Below are positions 26,251-35,890 of a stretch of DNA of 64,000 nucleotides, in pieces. This DNA comes from Gracilaria vermiculophylla (lineage: Eukaryota; Rhodophyta; Florideophyceae; Gracilariales; Gracilariaceae). The notes beneath the pieces were generated by a model. It was not told where the DNA came from. It did no database searches and was given only the letters and a program-made list of their open reading frames with translations. The stretch lies in assembly GCA_019155205.2 (NCBI GenBank), contig JAHNZQ020003146.1, positions 912,686-976,685 of the forward strand, read 5' to 3'. A program made the position numbers and the translations under genes. Position 1 is the stretch's first letter. Each line of letters opens with the position of its first letter.

Positions 26251-28296
26251 CGTTCAAACAAGTGTAACAAACGGGAGGCGATGTGTCTGCCACCAAGCTT
26301 CGGGAGTGTTTTCGTCACTTGGTAGGTTGGAAATTCCGGACTGGCCTCCTTACTACGCATCAGGCGTTGCGATGCGGGCTGCCACCAACCGAACGGGATC
26401 GTGAATTCCGGAACCTTTGGTTTTCCGAATGACTCGATTCTGCAGCATGAGCAATATCCAGCAAGTGGTAAGTAGAGAGCCGCAAATCAGCACACTGGGT
26501 CGCCGAAATCATGGTCAGCGCCGATTTGAAACGCATCCTTTTATCAGTCATCTACCGCGGGATATATGCATCCTCTGTTACTGTATTATTGGCTTCCCCG
26601 TGCCATTCAACAGGTTTAAGCCCATGCCTCGAGCCGTCAAGCACTTGCCAAAGGCTGGGGACACGGGCCCATAACCTGTTGAATGGCATTGTGGATCCAA
26701 CTATGAGTTGTGCCAAGCAGTATTGAATATCTTGCTAGTCTGATTCTTTTTTCGAAAAGAACGTATAAAAGGTTCTAGTTCTGTTTTTCATTTATAGACG
26801 TTTTAGAGGCACAGCACTAAAAACTAAACTAGGCATGTATGCCCATTTGCATTTGTATCAGAGCGTCTTACTGTTGTGCTTTCCCTAGCCCTGAAACTCT
26901 CCTCTCAAACGTAGTGGTCTTCGACGGAAACCCTACGCGATCGCATTCATTTCCGCCTGGCAAGCAAATCTGCTCTACGGAAACCACGTAAATGACAATA
27001 TCTCACGGGAATTATGGCAGTCTATCGGCGGAAATTGTCTTATAATAAGCACTTGTATTGGAGGCAGATGATAGGTCACCATCCATTCGACGAAGCGATC
27101 CGGAAAACGACATGTAAAACGACATGGAAAGGGAAACGATATGAATCTATTATACTATTTATTCGCAAGTTATTGAATTTCGAGTAAAGTCTCACAAGCA
27201 ATGCGTTCTAGAATCTATGCAGAGGGGCATGCCCTGTTGTCGTGGAAGTTGCCCATGGCATTATCAACCCATTCCTTCAACGCACCTATCGTAATCCTGG
27301 CAACATTGCAGCTTTTCGAACAACACAGACCGGCATGGAACCGGTCTAATGGGGATGGGATTGCAGATCACGACCACAATTGCAATCCCGATTGCAACCT
27401 CTCTAGCTAATAAAACCTCGCTGACAATCGCTCGTCTTCCACTGCGATCCCGATTTCAATTTCACTTGCGACATGTTCAACTTCAAAAGGTACAGTTGTA
27501 CTTCATTGCAACTACTGTATGAACTGTTTTCTGGTGTAGATTTCCATTCCAATGAGCCGATGGGGGTTCCAAGGCTTCCTTCAAATTGGAAGGCCAGTGA
27601 AGAAGGACAATCCCAGTTGGTGGTCTCCGGTTTGGAATTGGTTGCATTGCAATCGTTTGTGACGCGCCCCTACTCACGAGCCTTTTCCTTCTTTTGTTCT
27701 CGGCATTCGCTGGTATTCTATCGGCGCTCTCATTCAACTCTGGTCCCTGAGTCATGGATCGAGAACATGTCATCTGCTGAACGTTCTGTTGTCTACTAAG
27801 TAAGCACAATGCATAAGCTCGTAATGACGGCAATCGTTTGGTGGGTGATGGAATTTACGGGCTATTTGTAACTGAAACCTACACTGGCGTTCCGGCATCG
27901 GACAAAATCTCGCGGAACGAATGGAAGGGTAGATGACGACGTGACTAGTATAACTACGACCACGCACATCCATGATGCATTCGCTCACGTGTTGCTGCAG
28001 GACTACACGCGCCTTCCCAAGTAATGTAGGAAAAACTGTGGAATGTCTGACGCCCAAGACAGGCTTGCTCGTGCTGATGCAATCATGTATGCAGGCGACA
28101 AGAAAGAGGGCTTGATCATGGTCTGTGCCAAAACCGAAGCACTTGGGTGTTGAATGCACCGCCACGGCGGGCACCGTGTGACGGGCACCTGTCGGGCTGA
28201 GAACAGCATCGCAAAGACTTGGCCACCACGTATGTAGAAGCGGTCAAAAGAGCGCGCGCACGCGGGCGGGATCCCCCAGGGACGGAGGCGGCGGCG
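26251..28296. other. Intergenic, 2 kb, with a hairpin
   Basis: AT-rich gene-poor stretch. It contains the inverted repeat at 26601-26688 and smaller palindromes near 27357 (GGGATTGCA with TGCAATCCC). Several frames of 100-134 codons exist on the minus strand but none has domain, leader or consistent composition. Confidence 0.45.
26601..26688. repeat. Inverted repeat / hairpin, 16-bp perfect arms
   Basis: TGCCATTCAACAGGTT at 26601-26616 is matched exactly by its reverse complement AACCTGTTGAATGGCA at 26673-26688, with a 56-base loop in which GCCC and GGGC could extend pairing. It lies outside any accepted gene. It could be a small-RNA precursor, a miniature transposon remnant or a transcription end structure. 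Confidence 0.6.
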
Positions 28297-29178
28297 TCAC
28301 TCCGGGAACGCGGGCGGGTTGTGCTTCAAAAAGTTCTTAAACGAGCACATCTGCTCATCGTGCGCAAAGTGCGACGCGCCCAAGATGTTGGCGGTGGCAA
28401 CGGCGCACTCGAGGCTGTGCTGCACGTCGGCCCGGGTGACGTTGAGCTTGTCGAGGCTTTCAACGGCGGCGGTGGTTCTCCGCGCCTGCACGTTGTTGGC
28501 GTCCAGGGCGTGCTTGAGGCGGACGGACCGCTCGTGGATGGTGACGATGAGGGCGATGATGTGGCGCTGGCGCTCCAGGAGGGGGCCGAGGCGCGCGGCG
28601 CCGGTGCAGGCGTCCACCATGGTCTGGACGGCGCGCAAGTCGAGCCCCAGGCGCGCCCAGCGGCGCTGCTCGGCGCGCACGTCGGCGTCGGAGGCCGGGG
28701 CGAACTCGTCCACCGAGGAGCGGCGCTGGAGCTCGTCGCCGATGATGAGCTCGACGGCGCGGCGCGGCGCGTCGGGCGCGGCGTCGGCGTCGGCGGCGGG
28801 GTCGGCGTCGGCGGGCGCGGGCGGCGGGGCGGCGTCGGCGGCGGCCGGCAGCAGGCCGCGCTGCTCGGCCGACGACAGCAGGTGGCCGAGGCGCGTGCGC
28901 AGCTCGTGCATCATCTGCGCGCCCTGCAGCGCGGACGCGGCGTTCTCCGCGGGCGGCGGCGGCAGCAGCGGCTGCGGCACCGGCAGCGCGCGTGCGCGCG
29001 CCAGCAGGCGCTCGGCGTGGCCCTGCTCGCCGTCGCGCGCGCCGCCGCGCTGAACGAGGTGCACGCGATCGGCGGCGGGGCCGGGCGCGGCGTCGGCGGA
29101 GGCGTCGGCGGCGGCGTCAGCGGCGTCGGCGGCGGCAGCGGCGGCGCGCGACGCGTCGCGGCTCTGCTCCTGCCCCAT
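28297..29178 (-). CDS. BORC subunit 5 (myrlysin)-like protein, predicted N-myristoylated
   Basis: ATG at 29178 gives 293 residues beginning MGQEQSRDAS, a good myristoylation signal (Gly2, Ser6) and very like the MGSEQS start of animal BORCS5. Downstream DRVHLVQRGG, then LPVPQPLLP, resemble the conserved IVVVAQG and IPTFQPLL elements of that family, in the same order. The C-terminal half is helical with a coiled-coil-like VRLKHALDANNVQARRTTAA. Ala/Asp-rich inserts lengthen it relative to the 196-residue animal protein. BORCS5 anchors the BORC complex to lysosomes and recruits ARL8; here that role is inferred from short motifs. The gene is extremely GC-rich and divergent from the Gln-rich gene. 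Confidence 0.5.
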   Translation of the reverse strand: MGQEQSRDASRAAAAAADAADAAADASADAAPGPAADRVHLVQRGGARDGEQGHAERLLARARALPVPQPLLPPPPAENAASALQGAQMMHELRTRLGHLLSSAEQRGLLPAAADAAPPPAPADADPAADADAAPDAPRRAVELIIGDELQRRSSVDEFAPASDADVRAEQRRWARLGLDLRAVQTMVDACTGAARLGPLLERQRHIIALIVTIHERSVRLKHALDANNVQARRTTAAVESLDKLNVTRADVQHSLECAVATANILGASHFAHDEQMCSFKNFLKHNPPAFPE

Positions 29179-29891
29179 GGACGCCTGGGGCGCCGCGGCG
29201 CTCGGCGGCGACGACCGGGCGGCGGCGGGGTCGGAGGCAGCGGGCGACGCGGGGGGGGGGGAGAGGGGGGGGGGGCGGGCGGGGGACGCGCGAGCGGGGG
29301 ACGCGCGGGCGGGAGCGGTGTCGGGGGGGCGGTCAACGCGGCGGCGCCATGCGTGATGCGGCGGCTGGCGCGCGTGACGGGGCGAGAGGAGGGACAGCGC
29401 GCTCGCTGCGCCGCGTGACGCCGCGCCGCGATGCTCAAAGTGGGCGCATAGGAGGCGGAGGCGGAGGCGGCGGCGGCGGCGGCCGTCGGCAGCGCGCTGC
29501 AAAACCGCCCAAATCGGAGACGCGAGCACAGCAGCGGCGGCGCACCATAACGCCGCAACGTGCGCCACGTGACCATGTCACACGCGTCACAGCCGTTCGC
29601 CTTCGCTTCGGGCGTGCGCGCGAGCCTCTCTCGCTCGCCACAGTCGCGCAGCCTCCTCGCCACCCAGCCGCGCCGCCGCTCTTCCCGCCACCCCCACTCG
29701 CGCTCTCCCTCCTCGCGCTCCCCCCCCACCTCCCCCGCCGCCCCGCGCATCTCTTCCCCCCTTACCCCCCCCCTCCGCCCACCGCCCCCGCCGTTGCCGC
29801 GCCGCCCGCCCTCCATCCGCCACCCGCCACCCGCCGACCGCCAACCGCCGACCGCCGCCCGCCGTCCGCCACCCGCCGCCCGCCGCCCACC
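29179..29891. promoter_or_regulatory. GC-rich bidirectional promoter region
   Basis: A 710-base CpG-dense stretch between the divergent starts at 29178 and 29892. It contains GTGACCATGTCACACGCGTCAC-type palindromic CACGTG/GTGAC elements around 29565-29590 and ends in the CCGCCNN heptamer array directly before the downstream ATG. Long apparent reading frames here are low-complexity Arg/Ala/Pro and were rejected as coding. Confidence 0.45.
29817..29886 (+). repeat. CCGCCNN heptamer minisatellite, 10 units
   Basis: Ten uninterrupted 7-base units of the form CCGCCNN (NN = AC, AC, GA, AA, GA, GC, GT, AC, GC, GC) end five bases before the ATG at 29892. It therefore lies in the presumed 5' untranslated region of the Gln-rich gene and forms a purine-free-like, C-rich leader. 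Confidence 0.85.
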
Positions 29892-32800
29892 ATGCAGCGC
29901 CACCCCTCCGGCTGTGATCCGCAGGCCTTCCGCGGCCGCCACCGCGCCCCCGTGCCGCCCCAGCACCTCCCGCCCTCGCGCACAATCGACCCCGCCTTGC
30001 TAACGCTCCCCGGAATGCAAACCGCCCTCGGCGAGCTGGAGCGCTCCAGCCCCAGCCTGTATCGCGGCACCATAGACCGCGCCAACCTCACCCGCATGGC
30101 AAACGATATCACCGAGATCCTCGTCCGCCACGTCAACCGCTTGCGACTGCAAGCCAACATCGCCGCGCACGCCGCCCACCCGCACCACACCCCCACTCCG
30201 CCCCAGCGCCACAGCACCCGCAAGCGAGCCCGCCCGCTGCCCTGTGTTGAAGAGATCGACCTGCCGCTCAGCCCCCACCACACTTCGTCTGCACCCAGAC
30301 CTAGCAGCTACCGCCAACACCCCCATGCCGCTGACGTCCCGCGCACTCTTTCGCTTCCCCGCCAGCGACGCAGACGAACAGTGCGCTACGTCTTTTCGGA
30401 CGACAGCGACAGCGAACGTGTTCGTCCATCCCGCCACTCGGAACGCCCTCATCGCTCCAAGGAAATAAGGCACAATCTCAATGACGATCTGGCCTTCGAG
30501 CACATGGAACAAGCCGCCCGCCTCCATCAACACTCACCACCCACCAAACCCGAGCATGCGCACCCTGACACAGACCCATTTTTGTCCCCGCAGCAAACCT
30601 CAGACGATGAGGTACCCTACGTTCCAAAGCTTGTTTGCCCCAAGCTATACGTACGAGAACGCGCGTTGCAATCTGATTTTGCTTCCTTAACCCCAATCAT
30701 CACAGATCCCGACGACGACACCGACACAGAGCACTTTCGAAAGTGGAACGCCCGTCGCATCAAGAAGCCCGTCCACGAAGATCCCAACGAGAACCTATTC
30801 ATGCAGAGGCAGTGCGCCATTTTCCCGTTTGGACGAAAAACCAGGCTTCGTCGTGACGTCATCGTCGATGTCCAGTTGATGAACAGCTTGGCCAAACAAG
30901 GACTGCACCACAAGAACGTTAGCAACATATTGTACACCCTTCCCCTTATTCCGGACGATTTCCTTCACGTCGGGGGGCGCCACTGGACAGATTTTGACAC
31001 CACCCAAGCCTTTCGAAAGACGTCGTCGGCACTAGTGTCCGATTTTCATGTTGGCAGACGGCATGTCATGCCCATCACGCGGAATGGAACACCCGCCATC
31101 ACTAACAACACGCCTGCCAAACACCATGTGCCCGCACGCAAGGTACAACCGCAACAGAGCCACGTGCCAGCGGCAAAACCCATTGCTCCAGCACTGGAAA
31201 GCGCCTTGTGCCAAAACGGATCGAATGCTCCCACGGTAGCTGGTGCTGTACATCAACATATGTCCAGCGCACCATTGTCGTCGAATGCAGCAGCCCACAC
31301 AGATGTTCAGTATTCCAGGCGGTTGAATGGAACAAATCCAATCCCGCCGAAGCGAGCAGAACCGCAGGCAAGGCTTTCCAATGACAACGTGTTGCGGCCT
31401 GCAGCGGTGGAGCCGGTCCATACGACTCGTCCCACAGACGGCAGACAAGAAGGCATCCACTCCGACTTTGCGCGTCGACCCGTGCTTGCGATGAAACAGA
31501 TCGTTGGCTTGCAAGCTACCCAACCGATCCAACAAGCTTCGAATCATCCCATGCCAGGACCTGATGGAATGCATGCACAGACACCAATTCGCTCGGATGT
31601 TCTTCAATCGATGATATTGAATGCGCAGCAGCAGAAACAACAGCCGCAATACAATATGCAACTCGCGATGACACCAAACCGGGGGAGTTCATCTCAAATA
31701 CATCCGCAAAAGCGATCCTACCCGAGGGAGCAACAGAAACAAGTGCAACCTATCTCAGATCCTCGACAAGCACCAGCTCAGGGTCAAGTCTCAGCCGATC
31801 AGAGATACTTACCTCATGGCATTTCCGGAAGAATTCCGAGCAAGGAAGAAATTGAGGCATATCAATTCCTGTTGCGCCAGGGCCTTGTTTCCGAGCAGCA
31901 AAGTTCGCAGCATCCACCAATACAATCGTTTTTGGACTGGCAGCGTCAACTTGGAATACAAGGCCTTCAGCATCAGGATGCACTTCCGCAACGGCAGCTT
32001 CAGCAACACCACTTTCGGCAGCAGCAGCTGCTTCAGCAGCAGCGTTATGAACAGCAGCAACGACAGCTTCAGCACCAGCAGCTCCGGCAGCAACAGCTAC
32101 GGCAGCAGCAGCAGCGGCAGCAGCAGCAGCAGCAGCTTCTGCAGCTTCAGCAGCTTCAACAGCTTCAGCAGCAGCTTCAGCAGCAGCAGCTTCAGCAGCA
32201 GCAGCTTCAGCAGCAGCAGCTTCAGCAGCAGCAGCTTAGGCAGCAGCAGCTTAGGCAGCAACAGATTCGGCAGCAACAGATTCGAGAACGGCAGCAAGTT
32301 CAACAGCACCAATATCAACAGCAACAACTTCGGCAGCAACAGCAGGTTCAGCACCAGAAAGTCCGGGAACAGAAACTTCAAGAGCAACAACTTCAGCAAC
32401 AGCAGTTTCAGCAGCACCTGAAACTGCGGCAGCAGCAAGAGTCTCGGAAAAGGATGAAACCAGTTGTACACGGGGCCGGAAACCATCTGATCCCACAAAC
32501 CCGGGTGAATGTTGAGCCAAGCCAAAGCGTCGAACAATATGCGCTGCCTGGTCATAGCGAAAGTCGGGCGAATCCTATAAACAAACGTCGTGATCAATCT
32601 CAATCCATTCGAAGGGGCCCAAGATATGGAAGTAGCGACAATGGCACAGACAGGGTGATAGGAAATGGTACGACTTTTCCTAAGGTCCCTTTGAATTCAT
32701 CCCCGATCGACAAAAATAGAAGGCAGCCAACGCTGGGTTTGCCAGCCACTCAGACTGGATCAGTAGTATCGCATGTGAGGAGTGGTCCTCAAGTGGCACA

Positions 32801-33356
32801 GCCAACACCTCATCCAAGCGCGGAAAACACAATGGCATTGTTGAATGGACCAAAAATTTCGGAGTCCGCCAATGTACTCATCATGCCCGACTCCGATGCC
32901 GATCCCAACTCGCCCACGGGGGGTCATGAGTTGTCCGAGAGTAAGAAAGATAATCAACCGACAATCCAGGTTAAAAGGAATGAAAAGAGCATTCCGAACG
33001 CGTCACTCGCACATTTTGTTTCCAACTGTGAACCCGCACCCGAGGTGCAAATGGGGAGCACTCGGCCTCCGGAATTGCCGAGCTCTGCAGTGAAAGGTGT
33101 TCCAAGATGGCAGTGTGAGAGACCAAATCTTGCGGCAACACCACTTAACGGCCATGCCACGATTCAAAGCCAGCTTCCAGAATCAAGAGGGAGCAACGTA
33201 GATCCAATTCAGGCAGTCCAAGAGCAGAAAATTGGTGGAGATGATCAGAGGCGAAAATACGAGGAAGATTATCGAGCCGCGTATGCGCTTCAAGTCCGTA
33301 AAGCGATGGAAGAAATCAGAAAAAAAAATGGTAACGCGGATCAGGAGCTTGGGTGA
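29892..33356 (+). CDS. Glutamine-rich nuclear-type protein, unknown function
   Basis: ATG at 29892 gives 1154 residues without an evident intron. The N-terminal 100 residues include a helical region (DRANLTRMANDITEILVRHV) followed by a KRARP basic motif. A conserved-looking globular part lies near residues 280-380 (FPFGRKTRLRRDVIVDV, then LYTLPLIPDDFLHVGGRHW). Residues of about 690-860 are Gln tracts, including four or more QQQQL/QQQL repeats. The C-terminus ends with a charged helix (YRAAYALQVRKAMEEIRKK). Composition resembles transcription coactivators, but no domain was recognised, so that is only an impression. GC content falls steeply from the 5' to the 3' end. Confidence 0.75.
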   Translation: MQRHPSGCDPQAFRGRHRAPVPPQHLPPSRTIDPALLTLPGMQTALGELERSSPSLYRGTIDRANLTRMANDITEILVRHVNRLRLQANIAAHAAHPHHTPTPPQRHSTRKRARPLPCVEEIDLPLSPHHTSSAPRPSSYRQHPHAADVPRTLSLPRQRRRRTVRYVFSDDSDSERVRPSRHSERPHRSKEIRHNLNDDLAFEHMEQAARLHQHSPPTKPEHAHPDTDPFLSPQQTSDDEVPYVPKLVCPKLYVRERALQSDFASLTPIITDPDDDTDTEHFRKWNARRIKKPVHEDPNENLFMQRQCAIFPFGRKTRLRRDVIVDVQLMNSLAKQGLHHKNVSNILYTLPLIPDDFLHVGGRHWTDFDTTQAFRKTSSALVSDFHVGRRHVMPITRNGTPAITNNTPAKHHVPARKVQPQQSHVPAAKPIAPALESALCQNGSNAPTVAGAVHQHMSSAPLSSNAAAHTDVQYSRRLNGTNPIPPKRAEPQARLSNDNVLRPAAVEPVHTTRPTDGRQEGIHSDFARRPVLAMKQIVGLQATQPIQQASNHPMPGPDGMHAQTPIRSDVLQSMILNAQQQKQQPQYNMQLAMTPNRGSSSQIHPQKRSYPREQQKQVQPISDPRQAPAQGQVSADQRYLPHGISGRIPSKEEIEAYQFLLRQGLVSEQQSSQHPPIQSFLDWQRQLGIQGLQHQDALPQRQLQQHHFRQQQLLQQQRYEQQQRQLQHQQLRQQQLRQQQQRQQQQQQLLQLQQLQQLQQQLQQQQLQQQQLQQQQLQQQQLRQQQLRQQQIRQQQIRERQQVQQHQYQQQQLRQQQQVQHQKVREQKLQEQQLQQQQFQQHLKLRQQQESRKRMKPVVHGAGNHLIPQTRVNVEPSQSVEQYALPGHSESRANPINKRRDQSQSIRRGPRYGSSDNGTDRVIGNGTTFPKVPLNSSPIDKNRRQPTLGLPATQTGSVVSHVRSGPQVAQPTPHPSAENTMALLNGPKISESANVLIMPDSDADPNSPTGGHELSESKKDNQPTIQVKRNEKSIPNASLAHFVSNCEPAPEVQMGSTRPPELPSSAVKGVPRWQCERPNLAATPLNGHATIQSQLPESRGSNVDPIQAVQEQKIGGDDQRRKYEEDYRAAYALQVRKAMEEIRKKNGNADQELG
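32000..32430 (+). repeat. CAG-rich microsatellite coding for Gln tracts
   Basis: CAG/CAA-rich sequence inside the preceding gene. Around 32140-32260 it is organised as 12- to 15-base units CAGCAGCAG(CAG)CTT, giving QQQL and QQQQL repeats, and further on CAGCAGCAGCTTAGG. Such arrays are prone to length change by replication slippage. Confidence 0.9.
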
Positions 33357-34830
33357 GAGCCGCACAGATACCATGTTTTGCATTCCAGCATCGTTTGGTG
33401 TTCGTGAACATAAGGAGGGAGAAGTTGTGGAAAGGTTTCCGTTGACATGGAAGTGAAGGACTTTTTTTCGGAGAGTTACAAAACCACTGGCAGCAACTAA
33501 CATACAAATGCAGACATATCCATGTGCACGAGTATATACATGTGGCTGCCCATGATTTCTCCTCGTGTATAGTTTGATGCAAATTTCAACCGCTATGAAG
33601 CCCCGGCCTAACTCAATATTAACTGTATATTACCGCCCCGGCCGACATTAAAGATTGCACTGCCTACACGTGCTTTGATATCGTTCAAAGGACATAGTAC
33701 ATTGGTTTGATGGTTCGTTTGGATACAGTGGCGTTGCTTCGGTTGCAGCGAGCAATGTATGCGTTGGGCAATTCTAACATAATCCAGAAAAGGCAAAGCT
33801 GGAGACGATCATGAGAAAGGGTGTTCTGGGTTGAAGGAAGACTAGTGACTTCATCAAAACATGTTCTCCTTGGAAACAGAGCGGTCGCATGTGATGCGCT
33901 CGGTGGTGGGCATAAGAAACTGGGTTTGAGCGTTTTGTTCCGTTTCTCAGCAGCGGAGAGCAAGCTGTTCACCTTGGGTGCCTCAAAGGATATAAAACAT
34001 AACAATAAATCAATCAAGGGTGTCGTGTGTAGAAATTTGTTCAATGAGAGTGACGAAGTCTCGCCGAGTGTCACATTTCTGTGAACTCTGTTTTGTTTTC
34101 GTTTGCTGATACGTTTAGAGCACCGATTTTGGTCTATACGAGGTCTTCGTGTCTAATTTCATAGGTATGAGGCGTCTGCACTCCGCTTCTGGATGTCACT
34201 TGTGAACCCCTAGACAAACATCCGATTCTGAGTTGGCATCATGGAGAGGACTTTGGCCGTGCATTGGAACTATTCTTATGTGATCGTCCATAACGTCCTT
34301 GGGTCAATAGACCACGCCTAACTCTCGTTTGCGTTGCGATGCCAGAGATAACACTGAACATGTCCTGGGCTAGCTAGCTAGTGCGGATTCGTGTGCGTGG
34401 GTTTGCTTAGGTTGAAGTTCGTGGCGGCCGTATGCTGGCGGGCCAAGGTAACAAATCGCGAAAGCGGCGCCGTCTTTCCGTTGGTCCGTCAGCGGCGAGG
34501 ATAAAATTCATGTGCTAAATGCTGCTGCCCTTTGAACCAGCATGAACCACAAACATTGGTCAGAAAGTATTTTGCGATTACTTTTAAAAAGTTTTTACTG
34601 AATATCCAAGTCTCGAGGAACTTTAAGTCGCGCAGTTTGTTCACGTCCTTTCAAACAAGGCGCCTTGATGCACACCGCTGCTCAAAAGAGCAGGTCGTCC
34701 AGAAGCTTTGCCTTGATCATTGCCAAGTGCGAGAATAAAGGCAGGAGCAGAACGGTGAAGAAACGGTGAAACTTTATTTTCTCAAGTCTGCACTTCATTT
34801 CACAACTCTAACATAGACGACACCACAAGT
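33357..34830. other. Intergenic, 1.5 kb
   Basis: Spacer between the Gln-rich gene and the UQCC5-like gene. Overlapping frames of 87 (plus) and 129 (minus) codons around 33690-34080 have no recognisable feature. No tRNA or spliceosomal RNA was found. Confidence 0.45.
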
Positions 34831-35052
34831 ATGGCAGACAGAGTTCCCCTGCGCGGAACGTTGATCAGAGCGATCCCGGCGGCATTTTTGCTAGGCGCCA
34901 CAATGGAACTGTTCATGATTTACGTTCGTATAGGTGATGAAACTTTTTATGAGACTGCCAAGCGACTGGAATTACAAAGACGGGAAGACAGAAGACAAGC
35001 GTTCCAAGAAATGGAAAAAAGAGTACAACGCAGAAAGAGTGGGCAAGAATGA
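34831..35052 (+). CDS. SMIM4: UQCC5/SMIM4-like complex III assembly protein
   Basis: A 73-residue protein. One membrane segment (AIPAAFLLGATMELFMIY) runs into the diagnostic MELFMIYVRIGDETFYE, which matches SMIM4/UQCC5 of animals (GxTMExxMIxVRxGxETFY), followed by a charged Arg/Glu/Gln-rich tail. UQCC5 is an inner mitochondrial membrane protein needed for cytochrome bc1 complex assembly and mitoribosome contacts in human cells. The length equals the animal protein. It is easily overlooked because of its size, but the motif is specific. Confidence 0.8.
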   Translation: MADRVPLRGTLIRAIPAAFLLGATMELFMIYVRIGDETFYETAKRLELQRREDRRQAFQEMEKRVQRRKSGQE

Positions 35053-35206
35053 CACTTTTGCTCATCTTCACACTCTTCTAGCAGGGATACATTCAACATC
35101 GCGACACACACGGCACAATCCTGAAACGCGACACCAAGAACGAGAACCATAAAAGAAGACAAGTAAAAAATTAGCCAAGGTTTGGAAGGCGGTCACAGAA
35201 GAAAAG

Positions 35207-35890
35207 TTAATGACGGGACCTCCACCTGTTAAGCCTATCTCTAACCCAATTGACAGGCGTGTAATGGCGATCGTCACGATGGTTTGAACGATTGCGATGC
35301 TCATCGTCTTGGGTGCGGTCGCGATGGCGTGGGGGGCGCAAGCAATCGTCGTCGCCATCAACTTCCTCGACAATAACCTCGTCGTCGATGGGATTGGAAT
35401 GCGATGGTTGAATAGCATACCGATCGTAAGACTGATCGTGAACGCGACCGCCTTCTCTGACGAAATGCGAAGTGTGTGGATTGCCGTCTGCACCAGGCTC
35501 TGTGCGAACAGTCTCCTGGCGCATGCGACCGTCCGGGCCGACGGTGGTGGTGCTGGACTCGTAGTAGTAGGAACCGTTTCCAGAGGCCGAAGCGGAGGCA
35601 AACTCGGCAAACATTCGGTCAAAGGATGACATGATGCCGTTCATGGAACCAAGCATGCTGGATCCGAACGGGGATTCGAAGGCCTGTGCAAAATCACGTT
35701 CCATTAGCGCCATGGCGTCGTTCATGGATTGGAAGGGGTCTGCGTGCTGTTGATACTCGGGGGCGCGGTTTCGACGGCGACGCTCGCGTGTGGGGGGCTG
35801 GTAGTGGTGCACGGTGAGCTGATCAGACGGGTGCGGGGCATACTGCGTGTCGTCGTAAATGTCATACGGGCGGCCGTAACGGTGGGGCAT
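35207..35890 (-). CDS. Myeloid leukemia factor (MLF)-like protein
   Basis: ATG at 35890 gives 227 residues. The centre shows the MLF pattern: MNDAMALMERDFAQAF, a Gly/Ser/Met segment with MLGSMNGIMSSFDRMF, then SYYYESSTTTVGPDGRMRQE followed by Arg-Thr-Glu-Pro-Gly and HTSHFVREGGRVHDQSYDR, resembling the Ser-rich, Gly-Pro-Asp-Gly and His-x-(I/V)-x-(D/E)-Arg elements of MLF1. The ends are disordered and rich in Arg, His and Asp. MLF proteins bind chaperones and COP9-related partners and shuttle to the nucleus; a precise role is not known. It converges with the UQCC5-like gene. Confidence 0.65.
   Translation of the reverse strand: MPHRYGRPYDIYDDTQYAPHPSDQLTVHHYQPPTRERRRRNRAPEYQQHADPFQSMNDAMALMERDFAQAFESPFGSSMLGSMNGIMSSFDRMFAEFASASASGNGSYYYESSTTTVGPDGRMRQETVRTEPGADGNPHTSHFVREGGRVHDQSYDRYAIQPSHSNPIDDEVIVEEVDGDDDCLRPPRHRDRTQDDEHRNRSNHRDDRHYTPVNWVRDRLNRWRSRH

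Noticed and set aside
28992..29891. 300-codon upstream extension of the Gln-rich gene
   Set aside because: Arg/Gly/Ala low-complexity reading of a CpG island that overlaps the BORCS5-like gene on the other strand and begins at GTG.
33685..34084. Opposed frames of 129 (minus) and 87 (plus) codons
   Set aside because: Same bases in both directions with no domain, leader or homology sign.
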